DNA of 64,000 nt. Source: Candidatus Leptofilum proximum. Lineage in GTDB: Bacteria > Chloroflexota > Anaerolineae > Promineifilales > Promineifilaceae. Position numbers and translations under genes: made by a program. This document shows, piece by piece, positions 25,594 to 35,171 of the stretch. The notes below the pieces were generated by a model. It ran no database searches. It had not been told where the DNA came from and saw nothing but the letters and a program-made list of their open reading frames with translations. Each line of letters opens with the position of its first letter. The first letter of the stretch is position 1. Location: assembly GCA_016710325.1 (NCBI GenBank), contig JADJXK010000002.1, positions 3,100,001 through 3,164,000 on the forward strand, given 5' to 3'.

Positions 25594-26436
25594 GTGAACA
25601 GAATAACATCTCTAGTCAAGAAATATCCCACAGCAGCCTTTTTCATCTTGACCTTTGTTTTATCGTGGGGTGGGGGTCTGATCACAGACACCGTCTGGGA
25701 AGCTACACAGTCCGTTCCCCTGACTTTACCCCTTGCACTTCTGAGCGCGGCACCTTTATCGGCCGTATTGATTGTTAACGCGGTGCTCGGTGGGAAAGCT
25801 TCAGTATCGGCGCTCCTGCGCAAATTCACTATTTGGCGGGTGGGCTGGCGCTGGTATATGATTGCGCTCTTCTTACTACCAGCGTTGGCGCTGGCTGCAA
25901 TTTACCTGAACGTTTTATTGGGCGCACCAGCGCCTACAGTTGCTGCGTTTGGCTCATGGTCGGCTTTGCCAGGTGCATTTGCATTACGGCTGGTTAATCC
26001 TTTCGATGGCCCAATGTTGGAGGAACTGGGCTGGCGCGGCTTTGCCCAGACACGTATGCAAAAGCACTACACTCCTCTAACTGCCAACCTTATTTTGGCG
26101 CTCCTGGTGACGCTCTGGCATTTGCAGTACATCCCTTCCGGCGGCTATGCCTGGATATATGTGCCAGCGACGATTGCTTCGACGATCTTATATGGTTGGG
26201 TTTATAACGCCACGGGGGGCAGTGTGCTGTTAACCCTCATGATGCATGCAACTGAACCGCTGCTCTGGGTGAGCTTCACGGGGGCAGATGAGACGCGGGC
26301 CATGGGGATTCGGGTGTTAATTTATGTCGTAACAGCTACTATTGTCGTGTTGCTGACTGGCAAAAATTTGGGGCGTAAAGAGGCGGCCCCAGCGCAAACA
26401 GGCCTGGATAATATAGCTGTGTCTGCGTCAGCTTGA
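25594..26436 (+). CDS. CPBP intramembrane metalloprotease B
   Basis: 280 residues, about eight helices. CPBP motifs: EELGWR in LEELGWRGFAQTRM near residue 145, HLQYIP preceded by LVTLW near 173 and MMHATEP near 217. GAGGAG lies upstream of a GTG start. It is less similar to A than C is and therefore an older paralog. It precedes the ABC exporter A genes by 66 bases and is probably in their operon. Confidence 0.82.
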   Translation: MNRITSLVKKYPTAAFFILTFVLSWGGGLITDTVWEATQSVPLTLPLALLSAAPLSAVLIVNAVLGGKASVSALLRKFTIWRVGWRWYMIALFLLPALALAAIYLNVLLGAPAPTVAAFGSWSALPGAFALRLVNPFDGPMLEELGWRGFAQTRMQKHYTPLTANLILALLVTLWHLQYIPSGGYAWIYVPATIASTILYGWVYNATGGSVLLTLMMHATEPLLWVSFTGADETRAMGIRVLIYVVTATIVVLLTGKNLGRKEAAPAQTGLDNIAVSASA

Positions 26437-26502
26437 GAATTTGGCAAAAGGCCAACCCAATTTACTGAACCAGAATTAACCAGATAATGAAAGGAATTGA
26501 AA

Positions 26503-27432
26503 ATGGTTGCCCAAACTACTGCACCTATAAGAACTGCCCCTCCCTTGGCAAAGTCACAGCCGAGAGTGATGAATATCCAAAATGTAAGCAAACAATATAA
26601 CAAACAGAATTGGGGCTTGCGTGACTTCACCCTTGAGATCGGGCCTGGTGTGCTTGGGCTGCTCGGCCCTAACGGCGCGGGTAAATCGACCCTGATGCGC
26701 ATCCTGGCGACCATCACCAAAGCCACATCGGGCACGGTCACCTGGAATGGGGCCGATATTGCCCGTTCGCCCAACCAGCTGCGTGCTGTGCTGGGATATT
26801 TGCCGCAGGATTTTGGTGTTTACCCGAATTTGACGGCCGTTGAATTTCTCCAATACATGGCGGCCATCAAAGGCCTGGATGCCAAAACGGCAAAAAGAAG
26901 AATTGAGGAGTTGTTGCAGGTAGTCAATTTGGTTGAAGCGGCGAAACGGCCGTTAGGCAGCTATTCCGGCGGCATGAAACAACGTGTGGGTATTGCCCAG
27001 GCTTTGCTCAACGATCCGCAGCTGCTTATTGTCGATGAACCCACGGTTGGCCTGGACCCCGAAGAGCGCGTCCGGTTCAGGAATCTGCTGTCAGATTTGT
27101 CGGGCGAGCGAATTGTCATCTTATCCACCCATATTGTTTCCGATGTAGAAGCGGCCGCAACGCATATCGCCCTCATTAACAAGGGGCAGCTGCTGCGCCA
27201 GGCTGCGCCTGAGGAACTGCTCAAGGAATTGGAAAATAAGGTCTGGGAGTGGAAAGTATCCAGCGACGAGCTGCTTGCGCTCAAGCAAAAATATATCGTT
27301 AGCGGCACGATTCGCCGGAGCGATGGGGTGCAGGTGCGCGTGGTCCATGCCGATAAACCCAATACAAACGCCAACAACGTCTCACCCAACCTTGAGGATG
27401 CTTACCTGTACATTATCGGGGGTGGAGCATGA
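26503..27432 (+). CDS. ABC-2 exporter A, ATP-binding protein
   Basis: 309 residues from ATG 26503 (AAAGGAATT upstream). Walker A GPNGAGKST near residue 54, Q-loop YLPQDFG, signature SGGMKQR near 155, Walker B LLIVDEPTVGLDP near 175 and H-loop STHIVSD near 207. A 23-residue N-terminal extension precedes the domain, and the C-terminal 80 residues are the substrate-class regulatory tail typical of DrrA/CcmA-like exporters. The stop overlaps the permease start (ATGA). Confidence 0.9.
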   Translation: MVAQTTAPIRTAPPLAKSQPRVMNIQNVSKQYNKQNWGLRDFTLEIGPGVLGLLGPNGAGKSTLMRILATITKATSGTVTWNGADIARSPNQLRAVLGYLPQDFGVYPNLTAVEFLQYMAAIKGLDAKTAKRRIEELLQVVNLVEAAKRPLGSYSGGMKQRVGIAQALLNDPQLLIVDEPTVGLDPEERVRFRNLLSDLSGERIVILSTHIVSDVEAAATHIALINKGQLLRQAAPEELLKELENKVWEWKVSSDELLALKQKYIVSGTIRRSDGVQVRVVHADKPNTNANNVSPNLEDAYLYIIGGGA

Positions 27433-28982
27433 ACCAGGCGCGGATCACCTACCACATTGCCCGTGCCGACTTTCTGGAGCGGGTACGCCGTTATAGTTTC
27501 CTTATCACGCTGGGTTCGGTCGTTTTTGTTGGCTATCAGGTTGCCATTGGCAATCTCAATATGCAGGCGGGTGACTACCGGGGTGAATACAATTCAGCCT
27601 GGGTTGGCAGCATGATGGCCATCATCGCCTCATTCTTCCTCGGTTGGTTCGGCTTTTATCTTGTCAAAGGCTCGATTGCCCGCGACCGCCAAACGAGCGT
27701 TGGCCAAATCATGGCCGCCACTTCCCTCACTCGCCCACTTTATACTTTTGGTAAATGGCTTAGCAACCTGGCCGTCCTCATGGCAATGGTTGTTGTTCTG
27801 GCTGTTGTTGGCATCGGCTTACAACTATTGGCTGGCGAGAGTTACCGCATCGACCTGGTGGCTTTCCTGCCTCCACTCCTTTTCATCGCCTTGCCCATGT
27901 TGGCGCTTGTGGCTGCCATCGCGGTTTTATTTGAAAGCGTTCGCTTTTTGCAGGGTGGCTTTGGCAATATCCTTTATTTTTTCATGTTTGCCTTTATCTT
28001 CCCCTTAGCCGACTGGCTGAGTAACCGCAATCCGGCCCTGGAGCCGCTGGGATTTGCTCTTTTGCAGCAAAGTATGAACACCGCTGCCAAAGCTGAATTT
28101 CCGGAATCCACTGGCGGCTTTGTTTTAGGCTCAACGGGCATTCCCATTAAAGGCATTTTTCACTGGTCCGGCGTAGATTGGACCACGCACATCGTCTTGA
28201 ATCGCCTGCTCTTTTTGGCGATGGCCCTGGTTTTAGCCCTGGTGGCTGCCTTCTTATTTGACCGGTTCGACACGTCGCTTGGAAAACCCGATAGGAAAAA
28301 GCGCGTCTCTCAACTAGCACAACCTGAAGCTGCGGCAGCCAAACGAGCAGCCCCAGCCATCCGCCTGACACCGTTAAATGCCACCCCAAATGGATTTGCT
28401 TTTGCCCGGATATTTTTCCTGGAACTTAAACTTCTTCTCAAGGGAGTGCGCTGGTGGTGGTTCGTTGGGGCGGGCGGTCTGTTTATCGCCTCGCTAACCA
28501 ACACACCAGAAAATGTTCGTGCGTTTGTCCTGCCCATTACCTGGCTCTGGCCAACCCTGATCTGGTCCAGCCTGGGAAACCGTGAGCTGCGCCACAACGT
28601 GAGCCAGATGGTCTTTTCGTCGGCCTTCCCGCTCATGAGGCAGCTTCCGGCAGCCTGGCTTGCGGGATTCACTGTAGCCGTGGTGACAGGTAGCGGTGCT
28701 GCGATTCGATTCTTGGGTGCGGGGGACAGTGCCAGTTTGCTCGTCTGGGTTTCGGCTGCGTTGTTCATCCCTACCCTGGCTTTGGCGCTCGGTGTTTTGA
28801 GCAACGGCCGTAAGCTGTTCGAAGTCCTCCATGTCTCACTGTGGTATCTGGCGCTGAACAAGGTGGCCGCCGTAGATTATTTCGGTGCGAATAGCAGCGG
28901 CAATGTGGGATTCTTCATGCCGTTAACCCTTATCCTGCTCGTCATTGCTTTTATTGGCCGGGCCAGGCAGTTACAAAACTAG
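27429..28982 (+). CDS. ABC-2 exporter A, membrane protein
   Basis: 517 residues with about twelve hydrophobic segments in two halves separated by a charged loop (FDTSLGKPDRKKRVSQLAQ, near residue 290). Conserved ABC-2 features: an amphipathic start (ARADFLERVRRYSFLITLGSVVF) and the segment GWFGFYLVKGSIARDRQTSVGQIMAATSLTR. Two fused permease halves suggest that it works as a single chain with the ATPase encoded by the overlapping gene. The cargo is unknown. Confidence 0.8.
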   Translation: MNQARITYHIARADFLERVRRYSFLITLGSVVFVGYQVAIGNLNMQAGDYRGEYNSAWVGSMMAIIASFFLGWFGFYLVKGSIARDRQTSVGQIMAATSLTRPLYTFGKWLSNLAVLMAMVVVLAVVGIGLQLLAGESYRIDLVAFLPPLLFIALPMLALVAAIAVLFESVRFLQGGFGNILYFFMFAFIFPLADWLSNRNPALEPLGFALLQQSMNTAAKAEFPESTGGFVLGSTGIPIKGIFHWSGVDWTTHIVLNRLLFLAMALVLALVAAFLFDRFDTSLGKPDRKKRVSQLAQPEAAAAKRAAPAIRLTPLNATPNGFAFARIFFLELKLLLKGVRWWWFVGAGGLFIASLTNTPENVRAFVLPITWLWPTLIWSSLGNRELRHNVSQMVFSSAFPLMRQLPAAWLAGFTVAVVTGSGAAIRFLGAGDSASLLVWVSAALFIPTLALALGVLSNGRKLFEVLHVSLWYLALNKVAAVDYFGANSSGNVGFFMPLTLILLVIAFIGRARQLQN

Positions 28983-29061
28983 CAGCCAGGCCCAGCCATC
29001 AAGCTGCTGCCGGGTTGGATCAGGTTCACAAACGGCCGTACCTTTTCTGCCTGCTTTGCTT

Positions 29062-29073
29062 TATACTGACCCT
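29062..29073 (+). promoter_or_regulatory. -10 box (TATACT) of leaderless regulator gene B
   Basis: TATACT at 29062-29067, six bases, GTG at 29074. Spacing identical to that of the paralog at 21486. Confidence 0.5.
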
Positions 29074-31809
29074 GTGTCCAACTTGCTGTTGCAGACCAAA
29101 CTATTTAAGCCTTCCCTGCGACCGGCCCTCATCAACCGCACGCATCTCATCCACCGGCTGAATGAAAGCCTGGGTATAGGTACACTGAGCTTTGCTGTCC
29201 GGCTTGTGCTGGTCTGCGCCCCGGCCGGATTTGGTAAAACGACACTTGTTTCTGCCTGGCTGGCTCACCTGGCCACCGCCAACGCACAGTTCTCAGGCGG
29301 CGTGACGGCCTGGCTGTCACTCGATGAAAGCGACAATGATCCAATTCGCTTCCTCACCTATTTAATTGCTGCGCTGCAAACGGCCGTTCCGGGGTTGGGG
29401 GAAACGGCCGTAAAAGCCCTCCAATCGCCTCAACCGGCCTCCCCAGAAACAATTCTCACCCTGCTCATCAACGAGATTAGCCAGATTGACGTCTCTATCG
29501 TCCTGGTACTCGACGATTACCACGTCATCACCGCACCAGCCATCCATCAGGCGCTGGCATTTTTGCTTGAGCATCTGCCGCCGCAGCAGCATCTGCTCAT
29601 CACCAGCCGCATCGATCCGGCACTACCCCTATCCCGACTGCGTGCCTACGGCCAGGTCACCGAGATTCGCGCCGATGATTTACGCTTCACCTCGGACGAA
29701 GTTCAACTCTTTTTTAACCAGATGATGGGCCTGACCTTATCCAATGAAGAAATGGCGGCGCTGGAACAACGAACAGAGGGCTGGATCGTTGGTTTGCAGT
29801 TAGCGGCTTTGTCCTTGCAAGGTCGGGCTGACCAGGCTGACTTGATCGCTGCCTTTACCGGCAGCCACCGATTTGTCATCGATTATCTGACCGAAGAAGT
29901 TCTGAGCCAGCAGCCTGATTCTGTGCGCGAATTTCTGCTGCTCACCAGCATTTTAGATCGCATGTGCGGGCCGCTCAGTGATGCCCTCACACAAACTGGC
30001 TCGGGCCAACAGATGCTGGAATATCTTGAGCACCACAACTTGTTCCTGATCTCGCTTGATGACAGGCGCCTCTGGTACCGTTTCCACCATCTGTTTGCTG
30101 AAGTCCTGCGCCAGCGCTTGCAAAAAGTATACCCGTCAAGCTCGTTTGAATTACATCGTCGGGCAAGCTCATGGTTTGAACAGAACGAGTTGGTATCGGA
30201 AGCCATAGAATATGCGTTAAAAGGACAAGACTGGCCCAATGCCGGGCGGTTGATCGAAGCCAATATCGACCAGGCCCAGCTGCGCGGTGAGGTGGCTACA
30301 TTGTTACGCTGGTTAGCCGTTCTGCCCGACGAGACATTTCAGACGCATCCACTCCTTGCCTTGACCCACGCCTGGCTGTTAGTCATCACTGACGAATTTA
30401 CGATTGCCGAACGAAGGTTAGCCACTGTAGAAAAAATTGTTCGTTCCGATTCGACCCTGGATAGCTCCACACAAACCATGTTGTTGGGTCAGGCTGCCTT
30501 TGTGCGCACGCTCCGTGCCCTTATGCTTGAATACCCAGGTGAACGTACCATTGCCACCGGACGGGAAGCATTAGCACTCCTACCTGAAAGCGATCTGGCC
30601 AGACGTGGATTTGTCACCTTTACCATTGGCTGTGCTGAGTATATCGATCTGGGTGATATTCCCGCTGCTGAAAAATCGTTTCAGCGGGCATTGTCCCTCA
30701 GCCATGCTGCCGGTGACGCCTTAACTGAATTGATGACCTGGGCTCACCTGAGCCAGGCATTGATGATCCAGGGGCAGATTCAAGCCGCAGAGGCGCCGTG
30801 TGACAAAATAGTTGAGAGAGCGGCGCAATCAGAGTGGGAACGGGTTCCGGCCGTGGGCTTGAGTAAGGTGATGCGTGGGCGAATTCTTTATGAACAAAAC
30901 GCTTTGCAAGCCGCAGAGGAATCGTTGACACAAGGCATTGCCGAGGTAGAGCGATATGCGTTAACGCGTCCTGTCATTCTTGGCCATATTCTCCTTGCCC
31001 GCGTCAAGCAAGCACAAGGTCAGAGCAGCGAGGCGCGGGAACTATTAGACCATGCCTGGTCGGTCATTCAAAAATACAACCTCAAGCAGATTACCATTCC
31101 AGTGGCTGCCTACCGGGCAAAATTACTGCTGGCCTTTGGTGATTTAGGAACGGCCGTACAATGGACCAGAGAGATTGAACCCACAACCCACGGCTCGCTC
31201 AATCCTGCCTTAGAGTATGAGCATATGGCCTTGGTGCGAGTGCACATGGCGCAGGCGCGGCTGGTTGAGGCGCAGCAGCTGTTGGCCCGCCTGCTGCCGC
31301 TAGCCGAGGCGGCCGGCCGCGTGGCTCGGATCATTGAGATGCTGCTGCTCCAGGCAGTGATTGCCGCCAGGCTGCAAGATGAAGCCCAGGCGATGGCTTC
31401 GCTTGAACGTGCTCTGGTCCTGGGCGAGCCGGAAGGGTTTGTCCGCTCGTTTGTGGATGAAGGTGAGCCGCTGCGTTTGCTGCTGTTGGCTTACCGGGAT
31501 CAGCTGGCCAGGCCCGCAGAGGCAAAATCTCGCCTGCTTGCGTATGCCAACCGCCTGTTAGCAGCCTTTTCCTTCCCCAACAGCCAGCCATCACCCCAAC
31601 TTGATCCCTTCCTTGACCCACTCAGCGACCGCGAGCTGGAAGTGCTGCGCCTGGTAGCCACAGGTGCTTCCAACAAGGAGATCGCTGACCAGTTATTTAT
31701 CGCGGTGACTACAGTAAAAAAGCATATCAGCAACATGCTCGTGAAGCTTGACACTCCTAATAGAACCCAGGCCGCTGCCCGCGGGCGCGAACTGGGTCTA
31801 CTCCCCTAA
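29074..31809 (+). CDS. MalT-type LuxR-family regulator B
   Basis: 911 residues from GTG 29074, paralogous to regulator A over its full length: SNLLLQTKLF start, P-loop APAGFGKTTLV, VLVLDDYHVI, helical TPR-like centre, and C-terminal LuxR motif LSDRELEVLRLVATGASNKEIADQLF then TTVKKHISNMLVKL. The central repeats differ most, which suggests that the two bind different signals while the DNA-recognition helix is nearly unchanged. It is followed directly by CPBP gene C with the conserved leader. Confidence 0.88.
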   Translation: MSNLLLQTKLFKPSLRPALINRTHLIHRLNESLGIGTLSFAVRLVLVCAPAGFGKTTLVSAWLAHLATANAQFSGGVTAWLSLDESDNDPIRFLTYLIAALQTAVPGLGETAVKALQSPQPASPETILTLLINEISQIDVSIVLVLDDYHVITAPAIHQALAFLLEHLPPQQHLLITSRIDPALPLSRLRAYGQVTEIRADDLRFTSDEVQLFFNQMMGLTLSNEEMAALEQRTEGWIVGLQLAALSLQGRADQADLIAAFTGSHRFVIDYLTEEVLSQQPDSVREFLLLTSILDRMCGPLSDALTQTGSGQQMLEYLEHHNLFLISLDDRRLWYRFHHLFAEVLRQRLQKVYPSSSFELHRRASSWFEQNELVSEAIEYALKGQDWPNAGRLIEANIDQAQLRGEVATLLRWLAVLPDETFQTHPLLALTHAWLLVITDEFTIAERRLATVEKIVRSDSTLDSSTQTMLLGQAAFVRTLRALMLEYPGERTIATGREALALLPESDLARRGFVTFTIGCAEYIDLGDIPAAEKSFQRALSLSHAAGDALTELMTWAHLSQALMIQGQIQAAEAPCDKIVERAAQSEWERVPAVGLSKVMRGRILYEQNALQAAEESLTQGIAEVERYALTRPVILGHILLARVKQAQGQSSEARELLDHAWSVIQKYNLKQITIPVAAYRAKLLLAFGDLGTAVQWTREIEPTTHGSLNPALEYEHMALVRVHMAQARLVEAQQLLARLLPLAEAAGRVARIIEMLLLQAVIAARLQDEAQAMASLERALVLGEPEGFVRSFVDEGEPLRLLLLAYRDQLARPAEAKSRLLAYANRLLAAFSFPNSQPSPQLDPFLDPLSDRELEVLRLVATGASNKEIADQLFIAVTTVKKHISNMLVKLDTPNRTQAAARGRELGLLP

Positions 31810-31816
31810 TCCCCAG

Positions 31817-31923
31817 CAAATACTCCCTCACAACTATCCTTTGGTATACCCGATTTTCCGTCTAACGGCCGTATGATGCTGTCTATCAACAACTTGGTGT
31901 CTACAGCACAAAAGGAGAATCAG
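31817..31923 (+). promoter_or_regulatory. Conserved promoter/leader of CPBP gene C
   Basis: Paralogous to 17838-17944. It shares AATACTNCCTCACA, TATCCTTTGGTATACC (GGTATACC at 31853-31860), TATGATGCTG, CTATCAACAACTT and AAAGGAGAATCA. Where leader A reads CAACGGTATGATG this one reads AACGGCCGTATGATG, so one copy of the iterated palindrome was gained or lost here. Confidence 0.55.
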
Positions 31924-32739
31924 ATGAATTTAATCACCTCAGTCACCAAACGCTATCCCCAGGCAGTTTTCTGGGCCATCGCCTGGTCCACGTTTTTCTT
32001 TGGCTATTTTATGTATGTGCGAACCGGCTCTGATATGTGGCAGTTCCTCATCTTAGGTCCATTTCTGGGCGGGATACTGGTCACTGGTATTGCCGACGGC
32101 CGTTCTGGCTTAAAAACGTATTTTGCTCGAATTGTCCGCTGGCGCGTCAATATTAAATGGTATGCCGTGGCGCTGTTACTGCCATTCGTTTTGCGGCTGG
32201 CAGCATTCGGCCTGACGGTAGCTTCAGGTGCCGAAACCATCGTTAATCCCGAATGGGTCTGGAGTGACATTTTCTTTGACTTGATCATTGTTTTTTTTGT
32301 TGTCACGCTGGGTGAGGAACCGGGGTTTCGCGGTTTTGCCCTCCCTCGCTTGCTGAACGGCCGATCTGCCTTAAAAGCCAGCCTCATCCTGGGTGTATTA
32401 CACGCTTTCTGGCATCTACCGCTTTTCATTGCCGGGGAGGAATCACCCATCATTATTTTCGTCATTTTGGCCGGAGCCGTTTTGAATACCTGGCTGTTTA
32501 ACAACACCAATGGCAGTGTTTTTCTGGCAATGCTGTTCCATACCTCAGTTAACCTTCAGGTAGGTATTTTCAAACCGTTGTTTACCGAAGCAGATGCGGT
32601 TACGCATGCTTATTGGCTGGTGGCGGCTTATGTGGCAACGGCCGTTATCGTCACCCTGGTAACGGGGCGAAATCTGTCCCGCAAACAAGAAATCCAGACT
32701 GGGTCAGGAGCACCCGATCCACAGCTAGCCGCAAATTAA
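31924..32739 (+). CDS. CPBP intramembrane metalloprotease C
   Basis: 271 residues, the same length as CPBP A and nearly collinear with it. EEPGFR, HAFWH and FHTSVN keep the three motifs. Start ATG 31924 follows AAAGGAGAATCAG. The pair diverges mainly at synonymous sites and in loops. This copy sits between regulator B and ABC exporter B. Confidence 0.85.
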   Translation: MNLITSVTKRYPQAVFWAIAWSTFFFGYFMYVRTGSDMWQFLILGPFLGGILVTGIADGRSGLKTYFARIVRWRVNIKWYAVALLLPFVLRLAAFGLTVASGAETIVNPEWVWSDIFFDLIIVFFVVTLGEEPGFRGFALPRLLNGRSALKASLILGVLHAFWHLPLFIAGEESPIIIFVILAGAVLNTWLFNNTNGSVFLAMLFHTSVNLQVGIFKPLFTEADAVTHAYWLVAAYVATAVIVTLVTGRNLSRKQEIQTGSGAPDPQLAAN

Positions 32740-32749
32740 CAGGCAGTTA

Positions 32750-32905
32750 ATCTACGGATTTTTATCCGTGTCATCCGCGAATCTGTGTCCCATTTTCAAG
32801 GAAGATGACATGAGCGCAAGCTCAACACCATCAATGAAAATCAGCAGGTTTCGCAGATTTACCAGATTTTATCCGCGTTTATCAGCGTTAATCCGCGGCC
32901 TATTT
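32750..32905. repeat. Word-repeat spacer (ATCCGCG / ATCTGTG family)
   Basis: Repeated words ATCTACGGATTTTTATCCG, ATCCGCGAATCTGTG, CGCAGATTTACCAGATT and TTATCCGCGTTTATCAGCG fill the spacer before ABC exporter B. No gene is visible. The words match those at 3.8 kb. Confidence 0.6.
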
Positions 32906-32921
32906 TCAGGAGAAAAAGCAT

Positions 32922-33881
32922 ATGAATAGTGAACAAATGGTGATTCAAACAGCAGGCCTGAGCAAGCAGTACAAAGGCGTCAACGCCTTACAAGGTCTTA
33001 ACCTGCAAGTGGCTCAGCACTCCATTTTTGGCTTTTTGGGGCCAAATGGGGCCGGTAAAAGCACAGCCATCAAGCTGCTGCTGGGGCTTATTCAACCTAC
33101 TGGCGGGCGCGCCACGCTCTTTGGTCTGGACAGCGTGAAGGACAGCGTGGCTATCCGGCAGCGGGTGGGCTACCTGGCTCAAGACCCGCGCTACTATGCC
33201 CATATGACCGCCCGTGAAACGATGCGCTTTGCCGCCCGCTTTTTTTACAGCGGTCCCAAAGAGGCCATTGAAGCCCGCATTAAAGAAACATTGGAGCTGG
33301 TGGGGCTGCAGGACAAGGCCGACCGGCCCATTAAGGGTTTTTCCGGCGGCGAGCGCCAGCGGTTGGGCATTGCCCAGGCGCAGGTTAATTATCCTGACCT
33401 GCTCATTCTGGACGAACCGGCGGCCGCGCTGGACCCGCAGGGGCGGCGCGATGTGCTGGCGGTAATGGAGCGGCTGCGCAAGCACACCACCATCTTTTAC
33501 TCCACGCACATTTTGGATGACGTGCAGCGGGTAAGTGACAGCGTGGCTATTTTGAATCATGGCCAGCTGATTGCCCAGGCGCCGATTGAGCAGCTTTTGG
33601 CGGGCGGCAGCGGCGTGGCTTACTCGCTCACGGTGTGCGGCGATGGCCAATCGGCCCAACAGGCGCTGTTGAGTGAACCGTGGGTGACGGCCGTTGCCCG
33701 CCAAGCCAACCACACAGAAACCACCCTACAAATCAACGTCACCGATGAAGCAGCGGCCGAAACACAGCTGCTGCGCCTGGTGCTGGCCGATGAGGCTACG
33801 GCCGTTACCGCCTTTGGTCGCAAAAAATACAACCTGGAAGAAATCTTCCTGCAAATGGTAGATGGAGGAATCAAACAATGA
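32922..33881 (+). CDS. ABC-2 exporter B, ATP-binding protein
   Basis: 319 residues with AGGAGAAA before the ATG. Walker A GPNGAGKST near residue 40, Q-loop YLAQDPR, signature FSGGERQR near 140, Walker B LLILDEPAAALDP near 160 and H-loop STHILDD near 193. The C-terminal extension of about 110 residues resembles that of NatA/CcmA-type exporters. It ends inside the start of the permease gene (ATGA). Confidence 0.9.
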   Translation: MNSEQMVIQTAGLSKQYKGVNALQGLNLQVAQHSIFGFLGPNGAGKSTAIKLLLGLIQPTGGRATLFGLDSVKDSVAIRQRVGYLAQDPRYYAHMTARETMRFAARFFYSGPKEAIEARIKETLELVGLQDKADRPIKGFSGGERQRLGIAQAQVNYPDLLILDEPAAALDPQGRRDVLAVMERLRKHTTIFYSTHILDDVQRVSDSVAILNHGQLIAQAPIEQLLAGGSGVAYSLTVCGDGQSAQQALLSEPWVTAVARQANHTETTLQINVTDEAAAETQLLRLVLADEATAVTAFGRKKYNLEEIFLQMVDGGIKQ

Positions 33882-34702
33882 CAACTGTAATTCATACGAA
33901 AGAAGTGAAAGAAGAACGGCCGTTGCAGCCCATAGCGGCTGGTGGCTGGCGCGGTGGCCTGGGCAACTTGCTTAGCAAAGAGCTGGGGCAATGGTGGCGT
34001 ACGCGAATGTGGTGGGTGCAGCTCATCATCTGGGTGTTCATCTTAAACGGCGTTTCGACGCTAGTGATGATTGAGGATTCGCAGTCGGCTGACATGACGA
34101 TTGTTCAGCAGTTGACCGATGTGGTGCAGGTCTTTTTGTTGATGGGGGCCACGGCCATCAGCATTGGGGCTGTCAGCACGGTTCAGGGAGCCATCGTGGG
34201 TGAAAAGCAGTTAGGTACGGCGGCCTGGGTCATGTCTAAACCGGCTTCGCGTTCGGCTTTTATTCTGGCGAAGGCTGTGGCACATGGGCTGGGGTTTTTG
34301 GTTACGGCCGTACTCGTCCCTGCCATCATTCTTTTCAGCCAAACCCGCCTGCTGGTTGTCCTACCTTTATCCTTGCCGTCTTTTCTGGGCGGCGTTGGTT
34401 TATTGGCCCTAAGTATGCTCTTTTATCTGGCACTGACGTTGATGCTGGGCACCTTGTTCAATAATCGCGGCCCCATTACCGGAATTGGCGTAGCGCTTGT
34501 ACTCAGTGGGCTGTTTATGAAAGGCATGTTTCCCCCAACTGCGTTGGCGGTGACCCCCTGGCTGCTGCCAGACATCAGTGCCGCCGTGACGTTGGGCGCA
34601 CCTTTGCCGGACTATTGGTACGTGTCGGTTGTGATTTCTGGCTGTTGGGTGGTGCTGTTTACGGCCGTTGCCCTCTGGCGCTTCGCCCGTGAAGAATTTT
34701 AA
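33878..34702 (+). CDS. ABC-2 exporter B, membrane protein
   Basis: 274 residues, six to seven helices, ABC-2 type (LLSKELGQWWRTRMWWVQLIIW; VQGAIVGEKQLGTAAWVMSKPASRSAFILAK). The EKQLGTAAWVMSKPASR segment is the conserved cytoplasmic helix of this permease class. It is followed after 27 bases by membrane protein B, probably in one operon of five genes. Confidence 0.82.
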   Translation: MTTVIHTKEVKEERPLQPIAAGGWRGGLGNLLSKELGQWWRTRMWWVQLIIWVFILNGVSTLVMIEDSQSADMTIVQQLTDVVQVFLLMGATAISIGAVSTVQGAIVGEKQLGTAAWVMSKPASRSAFILAKAVAHGLGFLVTAVLVPAIILFSQTRLLVVLPLSLPSFLGGVGLLALSMLFYLALTLMLGTLFNNRGPITGIGVALVLSGLFMKGMFPPTALAVTPWLLPDISAAVTLGAPLPDYWYVSVVISGCWVVLFTAVALWRFAREEF

Positions 34703-34729
34703 GCTGCCCTATTACGAGAGAGAAATGTT

Positions 34730-35161
34730 ATGAACAGGTTTTTCAATTTCCGCAAATCGTTGTTCCGCATAAATGCAGCCTTCCTGTTGCTCATGGGCGG
34801 TGTCTTTATGGTTCTTGATTACGTAGGTTTTCGCATGGGCGTGGGCCTTATGGGTGAAGCATTACACGGCAACGTCCTTGCCGTCGGGATGCAGGAGGCT
34901 CACGGATTAGCTTTCTTATTTGGCCTGACAGTTCTTGTCCTGACGGTGCCGGACATGCGTCCTTCCTGGCACCTTATCTGCGTTGGTATCCATGTTTTGC
35001 TGGGCGGCAGCAATCTGTTGTATTGGGATGGCGCCATCGAATACGGCATCGTTGGACCAGAGATTGTGGTAACCAGCATTCACGGCCTATTGGTTTTGTT
35101 ACACCTGGCAAGTTATTTCCTGGTAAGAAATGAGGCCGGAAGCCGTCATCAGCCAGCCTAA
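34730..35161 (+). CDS. Four-helix membrane protein B
   Basis: 143 residues; paralog in layout of the protein at 20860 (LLLMGGVFMVLDYVGF; MQEAHGLAFLFGLTVLVL; SWHLICVGIHVLLGGSNLLYWDGA; C-terminal helix). No known function. Both copies stand next to CPBP or regulator genes of the island. Confidence 0.7.
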   Translation: MNRFFNFRKSLFRINAAFLLLMGGVFMVLDYVGFRMGVGLMGEALHGNVLAVGMQEAHGLAFLFGLTVLVLTVPDMRPSWHLICVGIHVLLGGSNLLYWDGAIEYGIVGPEIVVTSIHGLLVLLHLASYFLVRNEAGSRHQPA

Positions 35162-35171
35162 GGAAAACAAA

